Shown: positions 1-6,722, counted from the first letter of the stretch. The stretch is 12,299 nt of DNA from CAYSPS01 sp964432975 (GCA_964432975.1 CAYSPS010000024.1:1-12299); one strand, 5' to 3'. Numbers and translations: made by a program. Notes: generated by a model not told the origin, from the letters alone.

Positions 1-55
1 CTATGACATTTCTATATTGCTAAAACCTATGACATTTCTAAATTGCTTTGACATT
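1..55. mobile_element. Insertion-sequence end (left terminal inverted repeat copy)
   Basis: Bases 1-55 are the exact reverse complement of 12245-12299, with no mismatch; similarity stops abruptly after base 55. Inside it a 21-base unit beginning CTATGACATTTCTA occurs twice (1-21 and 27-47, one mismatch, 26-base period), and a third partial unit ends in TTTGACATT. Reading inward from the likely tip at base 53, the element begins TGTCAAAGCAATTTAG. A TGT start and iterated internal motifs are what one expects of an IS tip carrying several transposase-binding sites; a TGT terminus fits the IS481 family, but no transposase gene is present, so the family is inference. The contig most likely ends here because the IS is multicopy. 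Confidence 0.7.
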
Positions 56-75
56 AAAAAACAGTTTATTAAACA

Positions 76-765
76 ATGTTTTCACATATTGGTTTAATTA
101 TGGATGGCAACCGCCGCTGGGCACGTCAACGCGGTTTGCCAAGTTTCATTGGACACAAAGAGGGTGCGCAAACCCTTCAGACAATTATTGAGCATGCAAT
201 AAAACGAAATATCCCTTGGATCTCACTTTATGCATTCTCCATAGAAAATTTGCAACGCAGTGAAGAAGAAAAAACATACCTTTTTGATCTGCTTGCCAAA
301 ATGATGAGAGATAAATTACCAACATTTATGAAGCATGGCATTCGTGTGCGATTTATCGGTGACCGCAGCTTATTTTCAGCTGCCGTGCTTCCAGCCTGTG
401 AACAGGTTGAAAAAGAGACAGTAAACTGCACAATCATCAACGTTAATATCTTATTTTGTTATGGCGGACAACAAGAAATTGTTGCTGCCACAAAATCTTG
501 TGTACAACAGGCACTTGCAGGAACACTTAAACCAGAACATATAACGCCAAATTTGTTTGCGCAACAATTGTGGTCAGCACCTGCACCAGAACCGGAACTT
601 ATTATTCGCACTGGAGGCAAACCACGTTTGAGCAATTTTTTACTTTATCAGGCAGCATATAGTGAGATTTTTTTCACCGATACTTTCTGGCCAGATTTTT
701 CCGTCCAAGAATTTGACGCAATTATGCAAAAATATCAAACCATCAAAAGGACGCATGGTGTATGA
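76..765 (+). CDS. uppS: Isoprenyl (undecaprenyl diphosphate) synthase
   Basis: This cis-prenyltransferase condenses isopentenyl diphosphate units onto farnesyl diphosphate to make undecaprenyl diphosphate, the lipid carrier for peptidoglycan precursors; it is a cytosolic or membrane-associated dimer. The 229-residue protein carries the family signatures. They are HIGLIMDGNRRWA near the N-terminus with the catalytic Asp at residue 10, FSIEN at 54-58, and the C-terminal block RTGG...RLSNFLLYQ at 178-192 followed by AYSE (Arg178, Arg184 and Glu197 are the usual diphosphate and metal ligands). Small departures are ENL where most have ENW, and FCYGGQQEI where most have NYGGR.EI. An in-frame TAA at 70-72 fixes ATG 76 as the earliest start, so the gene does not run into the IS. 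No convincing Shine-Dalgarno is visible, and the native promoter may have been displaced by the IS 23 bases upstream. Its stop overlaps the gpsA start. Confidence 0.96.
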   Translation: MFSHIGLIMDGNRRWARQRGLPSFIGHKEGAQTLQTIIEHAIKRNIPWISLYAFSIENLQRSEEEKTYLFDLLAKMMRDKLPTFMKHGIRVRFIGDRSLFSAAVLPACEQVEKETVNCTIINVNILFCYGGQQEIVAATKSCVQQALAGTLKPEHITPNLFAQQLWSAPAPEPELIIRTGGKPRLSNFLLYQAAYSEIFFTDTFWPDFSVQEFDAIMQKYQTIKRTHGV

Positions 766-1764
766 AGGTCACAGTTATCGGTGAAGGCGCATGGGGAACN
801 NNNNNNNNNGGCAATTTCCTGTGTCTTAGCTCAAAATGGCCATGATGTAAACTTGTGGTGTTACGACGCAGAAGTCACACGTACCATTAACGAACAACAT
901 ATCAACGAACGCTACATGCCACATGAAAAAATTCACGAACGCATTCATGCGCACACCAACCTTGAAGACGCAATCGCAGATAATCGCTGGATTTTTATTT
1001 CAACGCCAACGCAATTTTTTCGTGACGTTGTTCGTCGATGCAAGCCTTTCTATCACAAACAACAGATGTGGATTAGCCTGAGCAAGGGAATTGAAAACAA
1101 TTCATTACTTCTGCCATCTGGCATTTTACAACAAGAACTTAATGAACAAATTTTTTGTGCTGCTCTCAGTGGCCCAAGTTTTGCACATGATGTCATACAC
1201 AAGCAACTAACCGGCGTTATGATAGCTGCGACTCACGATGAACTTGCATATAACACAAGTCAACTTCTAAAAAATAATTATTTTCTGCCGTTTATTTGCA
1301 ACGATCTTATTGGCATACAACTGGGAGGCGCACTCAAAAATGCCGTTGCTCTTTTGATGGGCGTCCTGCATGGCATGCGAATGTCTGCTAATACCACTGC
1401 ACTATTTTTTACGCACGCATGGCAAGAAATGCTCGTGATAGGGCAAGCCTGCGGCGCGCACCCGCACACGCTATTTGATTTAGCCGGAATTGGAGATCTG
1501 TTTTTAACCGCAACAAATCAACAAAGTCGTAATTTTCACCTTGGTGTGCTTCTTGGCGAAGGGCAGAAGCCAAATATGGCCTTTGAACAAATAGCCTGTG
1601 TTCCTGAAAGCGTCAATACGATTAAAAGTATCAGTCAAATTATGGCTCAGTTTGAACTTCAACTGCCATTGTTTGCGACTCTTGAGCAGGTTCTGGCAGC
1701 AAAGGTACCGGCGAGCCAGCTTGTGCAAGCACTTGTATCGTCGGCGGATGCGCCAAGTCAATAA
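762..1764 (+). CDS. gpsA: Glycerol-3-phosphate dehydrogenase [NAD(P)+], interrupted by an N gap
   Basis: The enzyme reduces dihydroxyacetone phosphate to sn-glycerol-3-phosphate in the cytosol, supplying the phospholipid backbone. The start is ATG 762, overlapping the uppS TGA as ATGA, which gives MKVTVIGEGAWGT, the Rossmann GxGxxG dinucleotide-binding loop. Ten Ns (800-809) then interrupt the gene. Downstream motifs are LAQNGHDV, SLSKGIE, ALSGPSFAHDV, LGGALKNAVAL (catalytic Lys), LAGIGDLFLT with the following QSRNFHLG, and VPESVNT, all in family order. With the Ns deleted the frame from ATG 762 continues and gives 330 residues, the normal family length. A GTG at 781 in the other frame only appears to start the gene because the N run shifts the frame. 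The last 125 bases overlap the convergent PASTA gene. Confidence 0.95.
800..809. other. Assembly gap (10 N) inside gpsA
   Basis: Ten Ns follow GGGGAAC and precede GGCAATTTCC. Reading from ATG 762, the true insert must be a multiple of three. Joining the flanks directly reads ...GAWGT-AISCVLAQNGH..., which matches the spacing of the GpsA family exactly, so the real gap length is most likely zero. Confidence 0.9.
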
Positions 1765-2413
1765 CGGTTCCTTCAAGCGGCCGCTGTTGGGTCACAATGG
1801 CACGATCATCTTCAATACCGCTCACCAACAAGTTTATGGCAAAGCGATTCAAAAATTCTTTTACTTCAACAAGCATTCTTCCCACCACATTCGGCATCAA
1901 AACGCGTTCATCAGCTTGCGTTGCAGTATAAAGATAAATAGCGCCCTTAATCGGATCACCAGCGGCGGGATATTGTGCAATAATTAAATCATGCGGAGCA
2001 GAGCTTGGCACACGTATACACACGGGAGTACCGTGCGCTGCCTGTAAATCACTTATCACCTGCGCACATAGTTTACCAACAACCAACGGCATACTGCGTA
2101 TCGCGGGCTGCTTGGACAATGTAATAAAAATAGTTTGATGTTGTTTGATCAGCTGATCTTTTTCCGGCCGTTGATTGAGTACGATTCCTGGCTCAACTTC
2201 AGGATCAACCTTTTCTGCTAACACACGAATATGTAAACGCTGATCACATGCGCGTCGCAATGCTTGTGCTATGGGAAGCCCAACGATATTGGGAACAGAA
2301 ACCTTTTCTGCCCCAAAAAAAATACCGGCCAAAACATAGCCAGCAAAAAAACCACCAAAAGGCAACAACCATAAAAACGAAAAATGCGAGAAAATACTTT
2401 TAAATATATTCAT
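1640..2413 (-). CDS. Membrane-anchored PASTA-domain protein
   Basis: This 257-residue protein has a hydrophobic N-terminal anchor at about residues 11-34 and then three PASTA-like repeats. Repeat 1 (about 37-100) begins VSVPNIVGLPIAQA, repeat 2 (about 104-166) is weaker (MPLVVGKL), and repeat 3 (about 170-230) begins VLMPNVVGRMLVE. Each repeat has the V.VP...G.....A start and a later ...QRP..G or ...QYPAAG turn typical of the fold. PASTA domains are known on Ser/Thr kinases and PBPs, where they can bind muropeptides or assist localisation. Here there is no kinase or transpeptidase domain, so it is a stand-alone extracytoplasmic PASTA protein. A Pro/Gln/Glu-rich tail (about 231-257) ends the protein and is encoded antisense to gpsA. 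The start lies 16 bases after the rnpB 3' end with no clear Shine-Dalgarno, so cotranscription with rnpB is possible. The precise partner or role is unknown. Confidence 0.8.
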   Translation of the reverse strand: MNIFKSIFSHFSFLWLLPFGGFFAGYVLAGIFFGAEKVSVPNIVGLPIAQALRRACDQRLHIRVLAEKVDPEVEPGIVLNQRPEKDQLIKQHQTIFITLSKQPAIRSMPLVVGKLCAQVISDLQAAHGTPVCIRVPSSAPHDLIIAQYPAAGDPIKGAIYLYTATQADERVLMPNVVGRMLVEVKEFLNRFAINLLVSGIEDDRAIVTQQRPLEGTVIDLAHPPTIQVLAQAGSPVPLLPEPAQESQTMAVEVQTEP

Positions 2414-2429
2414 ATGATTAAATGGAAAT

Positions 2430-2818
2430 AGCAGCGGTGCACCATAAGCCGGATTCTGTCAATGCAATTGCATTGTGACAATCATGTATCTATGCGGCAT
2501 ACCCGTGCATTAAAACCGGAACCAAAAACCGTTTGCACCTATTTTGCCTTGCTCCGCGTAGGGTTTGCCCCCGTGCATCATCACTGATACACGTCGTGCG
2601 CTCTTACCGCACGTTTTCACCCGTGCCGTTTCCGGCGGTTATTTTCTGTGGCACTTTCCATGGGTTTACACCCCCCACACGCGAATAAGCTCTCTTTTAA
2701 CATGCGCGTCCGCGCATGTTAAAAATAAGTTAGTTCTGGTGTGGTACGCCTTTGGTTAGGAGTCCGGACTTTCCTCTCGTATTTTAAAATACAAGCGATT
2801 GCCTGGCATACCGCTGCT
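2430..2818 (-). ncRNA. rnpB: RNase P RNA, bacterial class A
   Basis: This is the catalytic RNA of RNase P, which removes 5' leaders from pre-tRNAs. On the - strand it contains the universal core in order: GAGGAAAGTCCGGAC (5' P4 region), GTGCCACAGAAAATA, the GCGGTAAGAGCGCAC block, GGAGCAAGGCAAAATAGG, a GGGTATGCC segment supplying the GGU expected to bind tRNA CCA, and ACAGAATCCGGCTTATGG (3' P4 region). The ends were set by a perfect 9-bp P1 helix (2810-2818 with 2430-2438). P2 pairs 2797-2803 with 2477-2483. A P19 hairpin with a 6-bp stem and AATT loop lies at 2460-2475, while the segment that forms P18 in E. coli is essentially absent. A 13-bp perfect hairpin (2695-2707 with 2712-2724) extends the P7-P9 area. 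Length is about 389 nt, normal for class A. Confidence 0.95.
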
Positions 2819-2849
2819 TTTTTCAAAGATTATCGTATCATTTAATTGA

Positions 2850-2877
2850 ATAATAGCAAATCCAATAAAAATGTCTA
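2850..2877 (-). promoter_or_regulatory. Candidate sigma70-type promoter for rnpB
   Basis: On the - strand, TAGACA (2877-2872) and TATTAT (2855-2850) are separated by 16 bases. Each matches consensus at five of six positions. The predicted start would leave a short leader before the P1 helix of rnpB. A second, weaker AT-rich -10-like sequence (GATAAT) lies closer to the RNA 5' end, so the exact start is uncertain. Confidence 0.45.
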
Positions 2878-2945
2878 CTTTTAATTCTGTTTTTTTGATT
2901 ATTGTCTTAATTATTTCGAAACAACCTCACTCACCTTATCAAATA

Positions 2946-3365
2946 TCATGCACGCAACAAATAGCCATCGTAGGCCATTAAATAAAGCGCTGACCAAAAA
3001 GTAGCAACCATCGCTACATAAAACATCCCAACTTGCTTGCGTGCAAATTGTTCATACCGCTTGCGATCACAGTGCTTCACAGCTGAACGCCTATGAATCA
3101 TCGCAACAGCAAACAACACGGCCGAAACTACTTTTGATACGCTCGCCCAGGCCATGATGGCGGTCGCTAAACCAACAGACGCCTTATCGCGCAAAAGCAA
3201 CTTTGTCATCAATCCCCAACAAGCGCCAATAGCTGCGCTTGTTAGTTGACACGTTGTGTGCGACTTTTCAAGCGTGTTTAAAAATCGTTCTTCAGAAAAA
3301 CCAACGCATAATACGTCTGCATATATCAACAACAAAACGCACGCACAAAAATTTTTCATTATCAT
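2946..3365 (-). CDS. Small membrane protein of unknown function (signal peptide plus about three helices)
   Basis: I do not recognise this 139-residue protein. It opens with MIMKNFCACVLLLIYADVLC, a signal peptide or first membrane segment, then has hydrophobic stretches at about 42-58, 63-90 and 112-131. A basic stretch (HRRSAVKHCDRKRYEQFARK) lies between the last two and probably faces the cytoplasm. Five cysteines are present, most near the N-terminal half. The ATG at 3365 overlaps the upstream gene's stop by one base (TAATG). A second ATG at 3359 gives MKNFCAC and sits better behind the GAGGG Shine-Dalgarno, so it is an equally good start. It is clearly co-transcribed and translationally coupled with the preceding multi-helix gene, which suggests the two products act together. 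No catalytic motif is visible. Confidence 0.7.
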   Translation of the reverse strand: MIMKNFCACVLLLIYADVLCVGFSEERFLNTLEKSHTTCQLTSAAIGACWGLMTKLLLRDKASVGLATAIMAWASVSKVVSAVLFAVAMIHRRSAVKHCDRKRYEQFARKQVGMFYVAMVATFWSALYLMAYDGYLLRA

Positions 3366-3826
3366 TATCCCTCATGCACAAAACAAATATTGAGAATACT
3401 TAAAACAAATATATTCAAAAGAACATGCCCGAGAAGCCACCAGAAACCGGGCAATGACATACCACGTAACAGCCACATGGTTAAATGTATCAAAAGCGCC
3501 AACCCCAAAACCAAAAACGGTGCCAGCACTTGCACGTGTAACCACTGGCGCAATGCATAGAGCGGCGCCGCAAGCACAATCGCTAGCACCAAAAGCACCC
3601 ATGCATTTGAGAAAAAAACAAACGACTCAATTGCAAACAAAATTAACAAGCCCAACAGGGAAAGCAATGGCGTTGCTGCAAAAAGTGAAACCAGATATAC
3701 ACACATAAGTGCCTGTAAGATCGGATAACCAAGAATAGCAAAAACGCACACGTCGGCCACACAGACAACCATACCCAAAGCCACCCATAAAAAATTTTTC
3801 CACACATAACGAACTAGCGCCATCAT
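3365..3826 (-). CDS. Polytopic membrane protein of unknown function
   Basis: This 153-residue protein is almost entirely hydrophobic, with about five membrane segments (roughly residues 13-32, 38-66, 68-92, 99-120 and 128-150). It has very few charged residues: a short basic N-terminus and loops with RQWLH and LLRGM. The size and helix count would fit MreD-like or other small integral proteins, but I see no MreD-type acidic residue in the first helices and do not assign it. Two adjacent ATGs (3826 and 3823) are possible starts and neither has a strong Shine-Dalgarno. It is the first gene of a two-gene - strand operon with the coupled gene downstream, and it is transcribed divergently from the secreted protein at 4046. 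Confidence 0.65.
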   Translation of the reverse strand: MMALVRYVWKNFLWVALGMVVCVADVCVFAILGYPILQALMCVYLVSLFAATPLLSLLGLLILFAIESFVFFSNAWVLLVLAIVLAAPLYALRQWLHVQVLAPFLVLGLALLIHLTMWLLRGMSLPGFWWLLGHVLLNIFVLSILNICFVHEG

Positions 3827-3878
3827 AAGAAGACATCAATTCATGATTATTCCGACCAACAGCATCCGTACGCTGTAT

Positions 3879-3907
3879 AGTACAGACGATGGGCAGCTTT
3901 TTGTCAA
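3879..3907 (-). promoter_or_regulatory. Candidate promoter for the membrane-protein pair
   Basis: On the - strand a perfect -35 TTGACA (3907-3902) is followed after 17 bases by TGTACT (3884-3879), four of six to the -10 consensus. It would start transcription about 45 bases before the first ATG at 3826. It is divergent from the + strand promoter about 50 bases away. Confidence 0.4.
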
Positions 3908-3957
3908 ACAACCATTTTTTCCCAAAAAACAATGACTAAGGAATGTTTTTTTGTCAT

Positions 3958-3986
3958 TTGACAAATTATTTATTTCATACTATAAT
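3958..3986 (+). promoter_or_regulatory. Perfect consensus sigma70 promoter, -35 inside a palindrome
   Basis: TTGACA (3958-3963) and TATAAT (3981-3986) are separated by exactly 17 bases, a full consensus match. The predicted start is near 3993, giving a leader of about 50 bases before the ATG at 4046. The -35 lies within a 16-base palindrome, TTTGTCATTTGACAAA (3950-3965, 7-bp arms), which could be an operator. Confidence 0.75.
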
Positions 3987-4045
3987 TACAATTATCGCGC
4001 GAAATACTGCGTACTGATGATCGTGAAATTAATTGGGGGTTCTTT

Positions 4046-4627
4046 ATGAAAAAGTCGTTACTCACATTATTGCTTATACTTTTGGTACCATTCAAAACTG
4101 CACTGGGCGGCAAAGGAGAGTTTTGGCAAAGATTTATCGCATGGCGACACAAAGTAGCCGCTACAACTACTGCGTCAATGGAAAGAACAGCCAACGCTAT
4201 TGGAAAAACAGCAGTAACTGTCGACCGAATCGCGTCACTCACCAGAATTGTGGGGCATGAATTATCAGATTTTTATCTGTGCTATGTTACCAGCGCGGCA
4301 GAAGCAGCTAGTGTAGCTGCTGAACGAAAAACACGTATTATCGGAAAAAAACTCTACGAACACTGGTATCCGTGGATAGCGGAAGCTACTGGGCTAGACG
4401 AAATTGGAAAAAGTGATAGTGATAATGGCCAGCCTACGAGACTAGAAAAACTCGCACAAAAGGTCACACAAAGGCTCGTACGGGGTGTTCTAGGAAATTT
4501 TGCAGTAAGCCAGATTTCGGAATTCGCCGGAAAATTTGCAGAACTTAACATAAAAACCGCGCTTTTATACTATCCAGCATATCGCATTGTGCGTGCGGCA
4601 ATCCGCTTCATGAATAAAGGCTCATAA
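4046..4627 (+). CDS. Secreted, helical, basic protein of unknown function
   Basis: I do not recognise this 193-residue protein. It begins with a clear signal peptide (MKKSLLTLLLILLVPFKTALGG; cleavage likely near residue 20-22). The mature part looks wholly alpha-helical with many Ala, Lys, Arg and Glu residues and a weakly periodic pattern (ATTTASMERTANAIGKTAVT, then AAEAASVAAERKTRIIGKKL). A short Asp/Ser/Asn linker (about 121-130) separates this from a second amphipathic half ending in a hydrophobic-basic segment (ALLYYPAYRIVRAAIRF). A run of five Gs (4035-4039) placed six bases before ATG 4046 serves as ribosome binding site. It is a single-gene unit driven by the perfect promoter upstream, implying high constitutive expression unless the overlapping palindrome is an operator. 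Export to the periplasm or outside is inferred from the signal peptide only. Confidence 0.75.
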   Translation: MKKSLLTLLLILLVPFKTALGGKGEFWQRFIAWRHKVAATTTASMERTANAIGKTAVTVDRIASLTRIVGHELSDFYLCYVTSAAEAASVAAERKTRIIGKKLYEHWYPWIAEATGLDEIGKSDSDNGQPTRLEKLAQKVTQRLVRGVLGNFAVSQISEFAGKFAELNIKTALLYYPAYRIVRAAIRFMNKGS

Positions 4628-4794
4628 ACAAAACATCATAAGACCGGCCTACTTCTCTTTTACCGGCCATGCGCAACACCATTTCGCCCGCATAAGGCTT
4701 TACATTACAAAACTCCTTGGCAATACTATCAATCATAGGGGCCTGACACGTCTCATATGTATTGAACAAGAACACTGGGATGACCCTGAACTTC

Positions 4795-4803
4795 TGTTAT
4801 ACT
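4795..4803 (+). promoter_or_regulatory. Extended -10 element before the PBP gene
   Basis: TGTTATACT carries the TGn extension plus TATACT (five of six to TATAAT). No good -35 lies 16-18 bases upstream. Transcription would begin about 25 bases before the PBP ATG. Confidence 0.4.
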
Positions 4804-4835
4804 AAAAGTGTCCCATATAAGAATCACAAATCGTT

Positions 4836-6722
4836 ATGCGCACGCTCTACATTTCTTTTTTATCAATTACTTTTGCCTTTACACTTGGCCTTGGCGCGCT
4901 TTCGTATATCGCACACAATTACATAGTTGATTTATCTGCCCTTGAAAACTACAGCCCAGGTAAACCGTCAATTTTGCTCGATGACGAAGGCGTTGAATGG
5001 GGGCGTTTTGAACTCGATCGACGTGAGCCAATTCCCCTCAAAGACGTTCCTCTGCATGTTCAACAAGCCTTTTTAGCAGCAGAAGATCGCCAATTTTTCA
5101 GTCACACAGGCATCTCTTGGCGCTCAATTATACGTTCGCTCTGTATTAACCTCATACATTGGCGCAAGGTACAGGGCGCAAGCACGATTACGCAACAACT
5201 AGTACGTTTACTTTTTTTTGATAACAAAAAAACTTTTCGTCGCAAAATAAAAGAACAACTTTGTGCATTATTCATTGAACGCCAATGCACAAAAGAACAA
5301 ATTTTGCAGACATACCTCAATACGATTTGTTTTGGCTGCGGAATTTACGGTATTCAAGCAGCCGCACAGCGCTTTTGGGGAATTCCAGCAGCGGAACTTT
5401 CTCTTGCCCAAGGTGCCACGCTTGCTGCAATCATCAAATGTCCTGCGCGTTATTGTCCTCTCGTAAACCCGGCCCTCACACACACACGTCGCAACATAGT
5501 ACTTGCAAGCATGCGTGACGCTGGTTTTATGAACGCACAACAATGCCAACAAGCGCAACACGAGCCTCTTGGGCTTATCACGCTATCACCAAACGAAACG
5601 CTTGCTCCACATTTAAAAGAAGCAATCGCACAATTTGTTGAAGAACATGTCGGCAAATTGGCATTGTACAAAAATGGCCTAACCATCAAAACCACCATTA
5701 ACAAAAATACACAAAAACAAGCTGAAGCTATTTTTTATCGCTACATGAGTACACTAAAAACACAATTGGGAACAACGGTTGATGGCGCACTTGTGAGTAT
5801 GAATGTTGAATCTGGGGACATCACAGCACTCATTGGAGGTTATGATTTTAAAAAATCACAATTTAATCGTGCCATACAGGCACGTCGGCAGCTAGGTTCT
5901 GTATTTAAACCAATCGTCTATGCTGCGGCTCTTCTTGCCGGCCGCACGTTTGTCGACACGGATATTGATGAACCCATAGAATTTATTCACGGAACTTCGC
6001 ATTGGACGCCGCAAAACACAACCAAAACATTTGACGGTGTCATGACGCTTGCACGTGCTTTGTCATATTCAAACAATATTATTGCCGCAAAAACACTTAT
6101 GCGTGTCGGCGTTGAAAACGTTGTAGCACTTGCACGTATTTGCAAACTGGCCGGACCATGTTCGCCTTACCCATCATTGGCACTTGGTTGCATAGAAGCA
6201 AGTCCACTGGAGGCGGTTGGCACATTTAACATTTTTGCACATGATGGATTATACGTTGCGCCACATTTTATCACGTGGATCAAAGATCAAAATGGTGAAA
6301 AAATTTATCACTATGAACAAACATGTGAACGTGTTCTTGATTCGCGTATTGTAGGACAAGTCAAAAAAACACTCACGCTTGGATTTAAGCGCTATATCGA
6401 ACGTGTAAAAGTAACAAATTTTGCTCCAGAAGTTATGTGTAAAACAGGAACAACGAACGATTCACGTACGTGTTGGTTTGCTGGCGCAACGCCAAAACTC
6501 ACCACCATCGTCTATATTGGCCGCGATGATAATACACCACTCGGCCATGACATTTATCCACTTTGGACAGCGTTTCCTATATGGCTTGATTTTAATAAAG
6601 TCATCAATAATACGCCACAGCAATTCACGTATGATCCACGGCTTAAAGAAATCACGATTGACTGGAAAACAGGTTTACCTGCAAAAGCAGACAACCCAGA
6701 AGCTGTTACGCTGTATGTCTAA
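4836..6722 (+). CDS. Bifunctional class A penicillin-binding protein (glycosyltransferase plus transpeptidase)
   Basis: This is a PBP1A-type enzyme that polymerises lipid II into glycan strands and cross-links the stem peptides outside the inner membrane. The 628-residue protein starts with a membrane anchor (about residues 5-30). The GT51 domain follows: AFLAAEDRQFF...HTG with catalytic Glu83, GASTITQQL (114-122), RRKIKEQ with the second Glu140, then YLN..CFG.GIYGIQAAAQRFWG. The transpeptidase domain has all three motifs: GSVFK (Ser355 nucleophile, Lys358), SNN (412-414) and KTGT (536-539). At 628 residues it is short for the family, lacking a long C-terminal extension, but nothing essential is missing. 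It has an unusual number of cysteines (14). No strong Shine-Dalgarno precedes ATG 4836. The stop at 6720-6722 directly abuts the convergent gene's stop. Confidence 0.95.
   Translation: MRTLYISFLSITFAFTLGLGALSYIAHNYIVDLSALENYSPGKPSILLDDEGVEWGRFELDRREPIPLKDVPLHVQQAFLAAEDRQFFSHTGISWRSIIRSLCINLIHWRKVQGASTITQQLVRLLFFDNKKTFRRKIKEQLCALFIERQCTKEQILQTYLNTICFGCGIYGIQAAAQRFWGIPAAELSLAQGATLAAIIKCPARYCPLVNPALTHTRRNIVLASMRDAGFMNAQQCQQAQHEPLGLITLSPNETLAPHLKEAIAQFVEEHVGKLALYKNGLTIKTTINKNTQKQAEAIFYRYMSTLKTQLGTTVDGALVSMNVESGDITALIGGYDFKKSQFNRAIQARRQLGSVFKPIVYAAALLAGRTFVDTDIDEPIEFIHGTSHWTPQNTTKTFDGVMTLARALSYSNNIIAAKTLMRVGVENVVALARICKLAGPCSPYPSLALGCIEASPLEAVGTFNIFAHDGLYVAPHFITWIKDQNGEKIYHYEQTCERVLDSRIVGQVKKTLTLGFKRYIERVKVTNFAPEVMCKTGTTNDSRTCWFAGATPKLTTIVYIGRDDNTPLGHDIYPLWTAFPIWLDFNKVINNTPQQFTYDPRLKEITIDWKTGLPAKADNPEAVTLYV

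Noticed and set aside
781..810. GTG start for gpsA giving MKAHGE
   Set aside because: It is created by the frame shift of the N run. ATG 762 gives the proper GxGxWG nucleotide-binding loop.
2565..2759. Open frame of 64 codons on the + strand
   Set aside because: It is the antisense of the rnpB core; the conserved RNA motifs and P1 pairing explain the sequence.
3365..3826. Assignment as MreD
   Set aside because: Size and helices would fit but no supporting residues or mreB/mreC neighbours are present.
4640..4670. Repeated ACCGGCC as a terminator stem before the PBP gene
   Set aside because: The two copies are direct repeats and only CCGG parts could pair; no U run follows.
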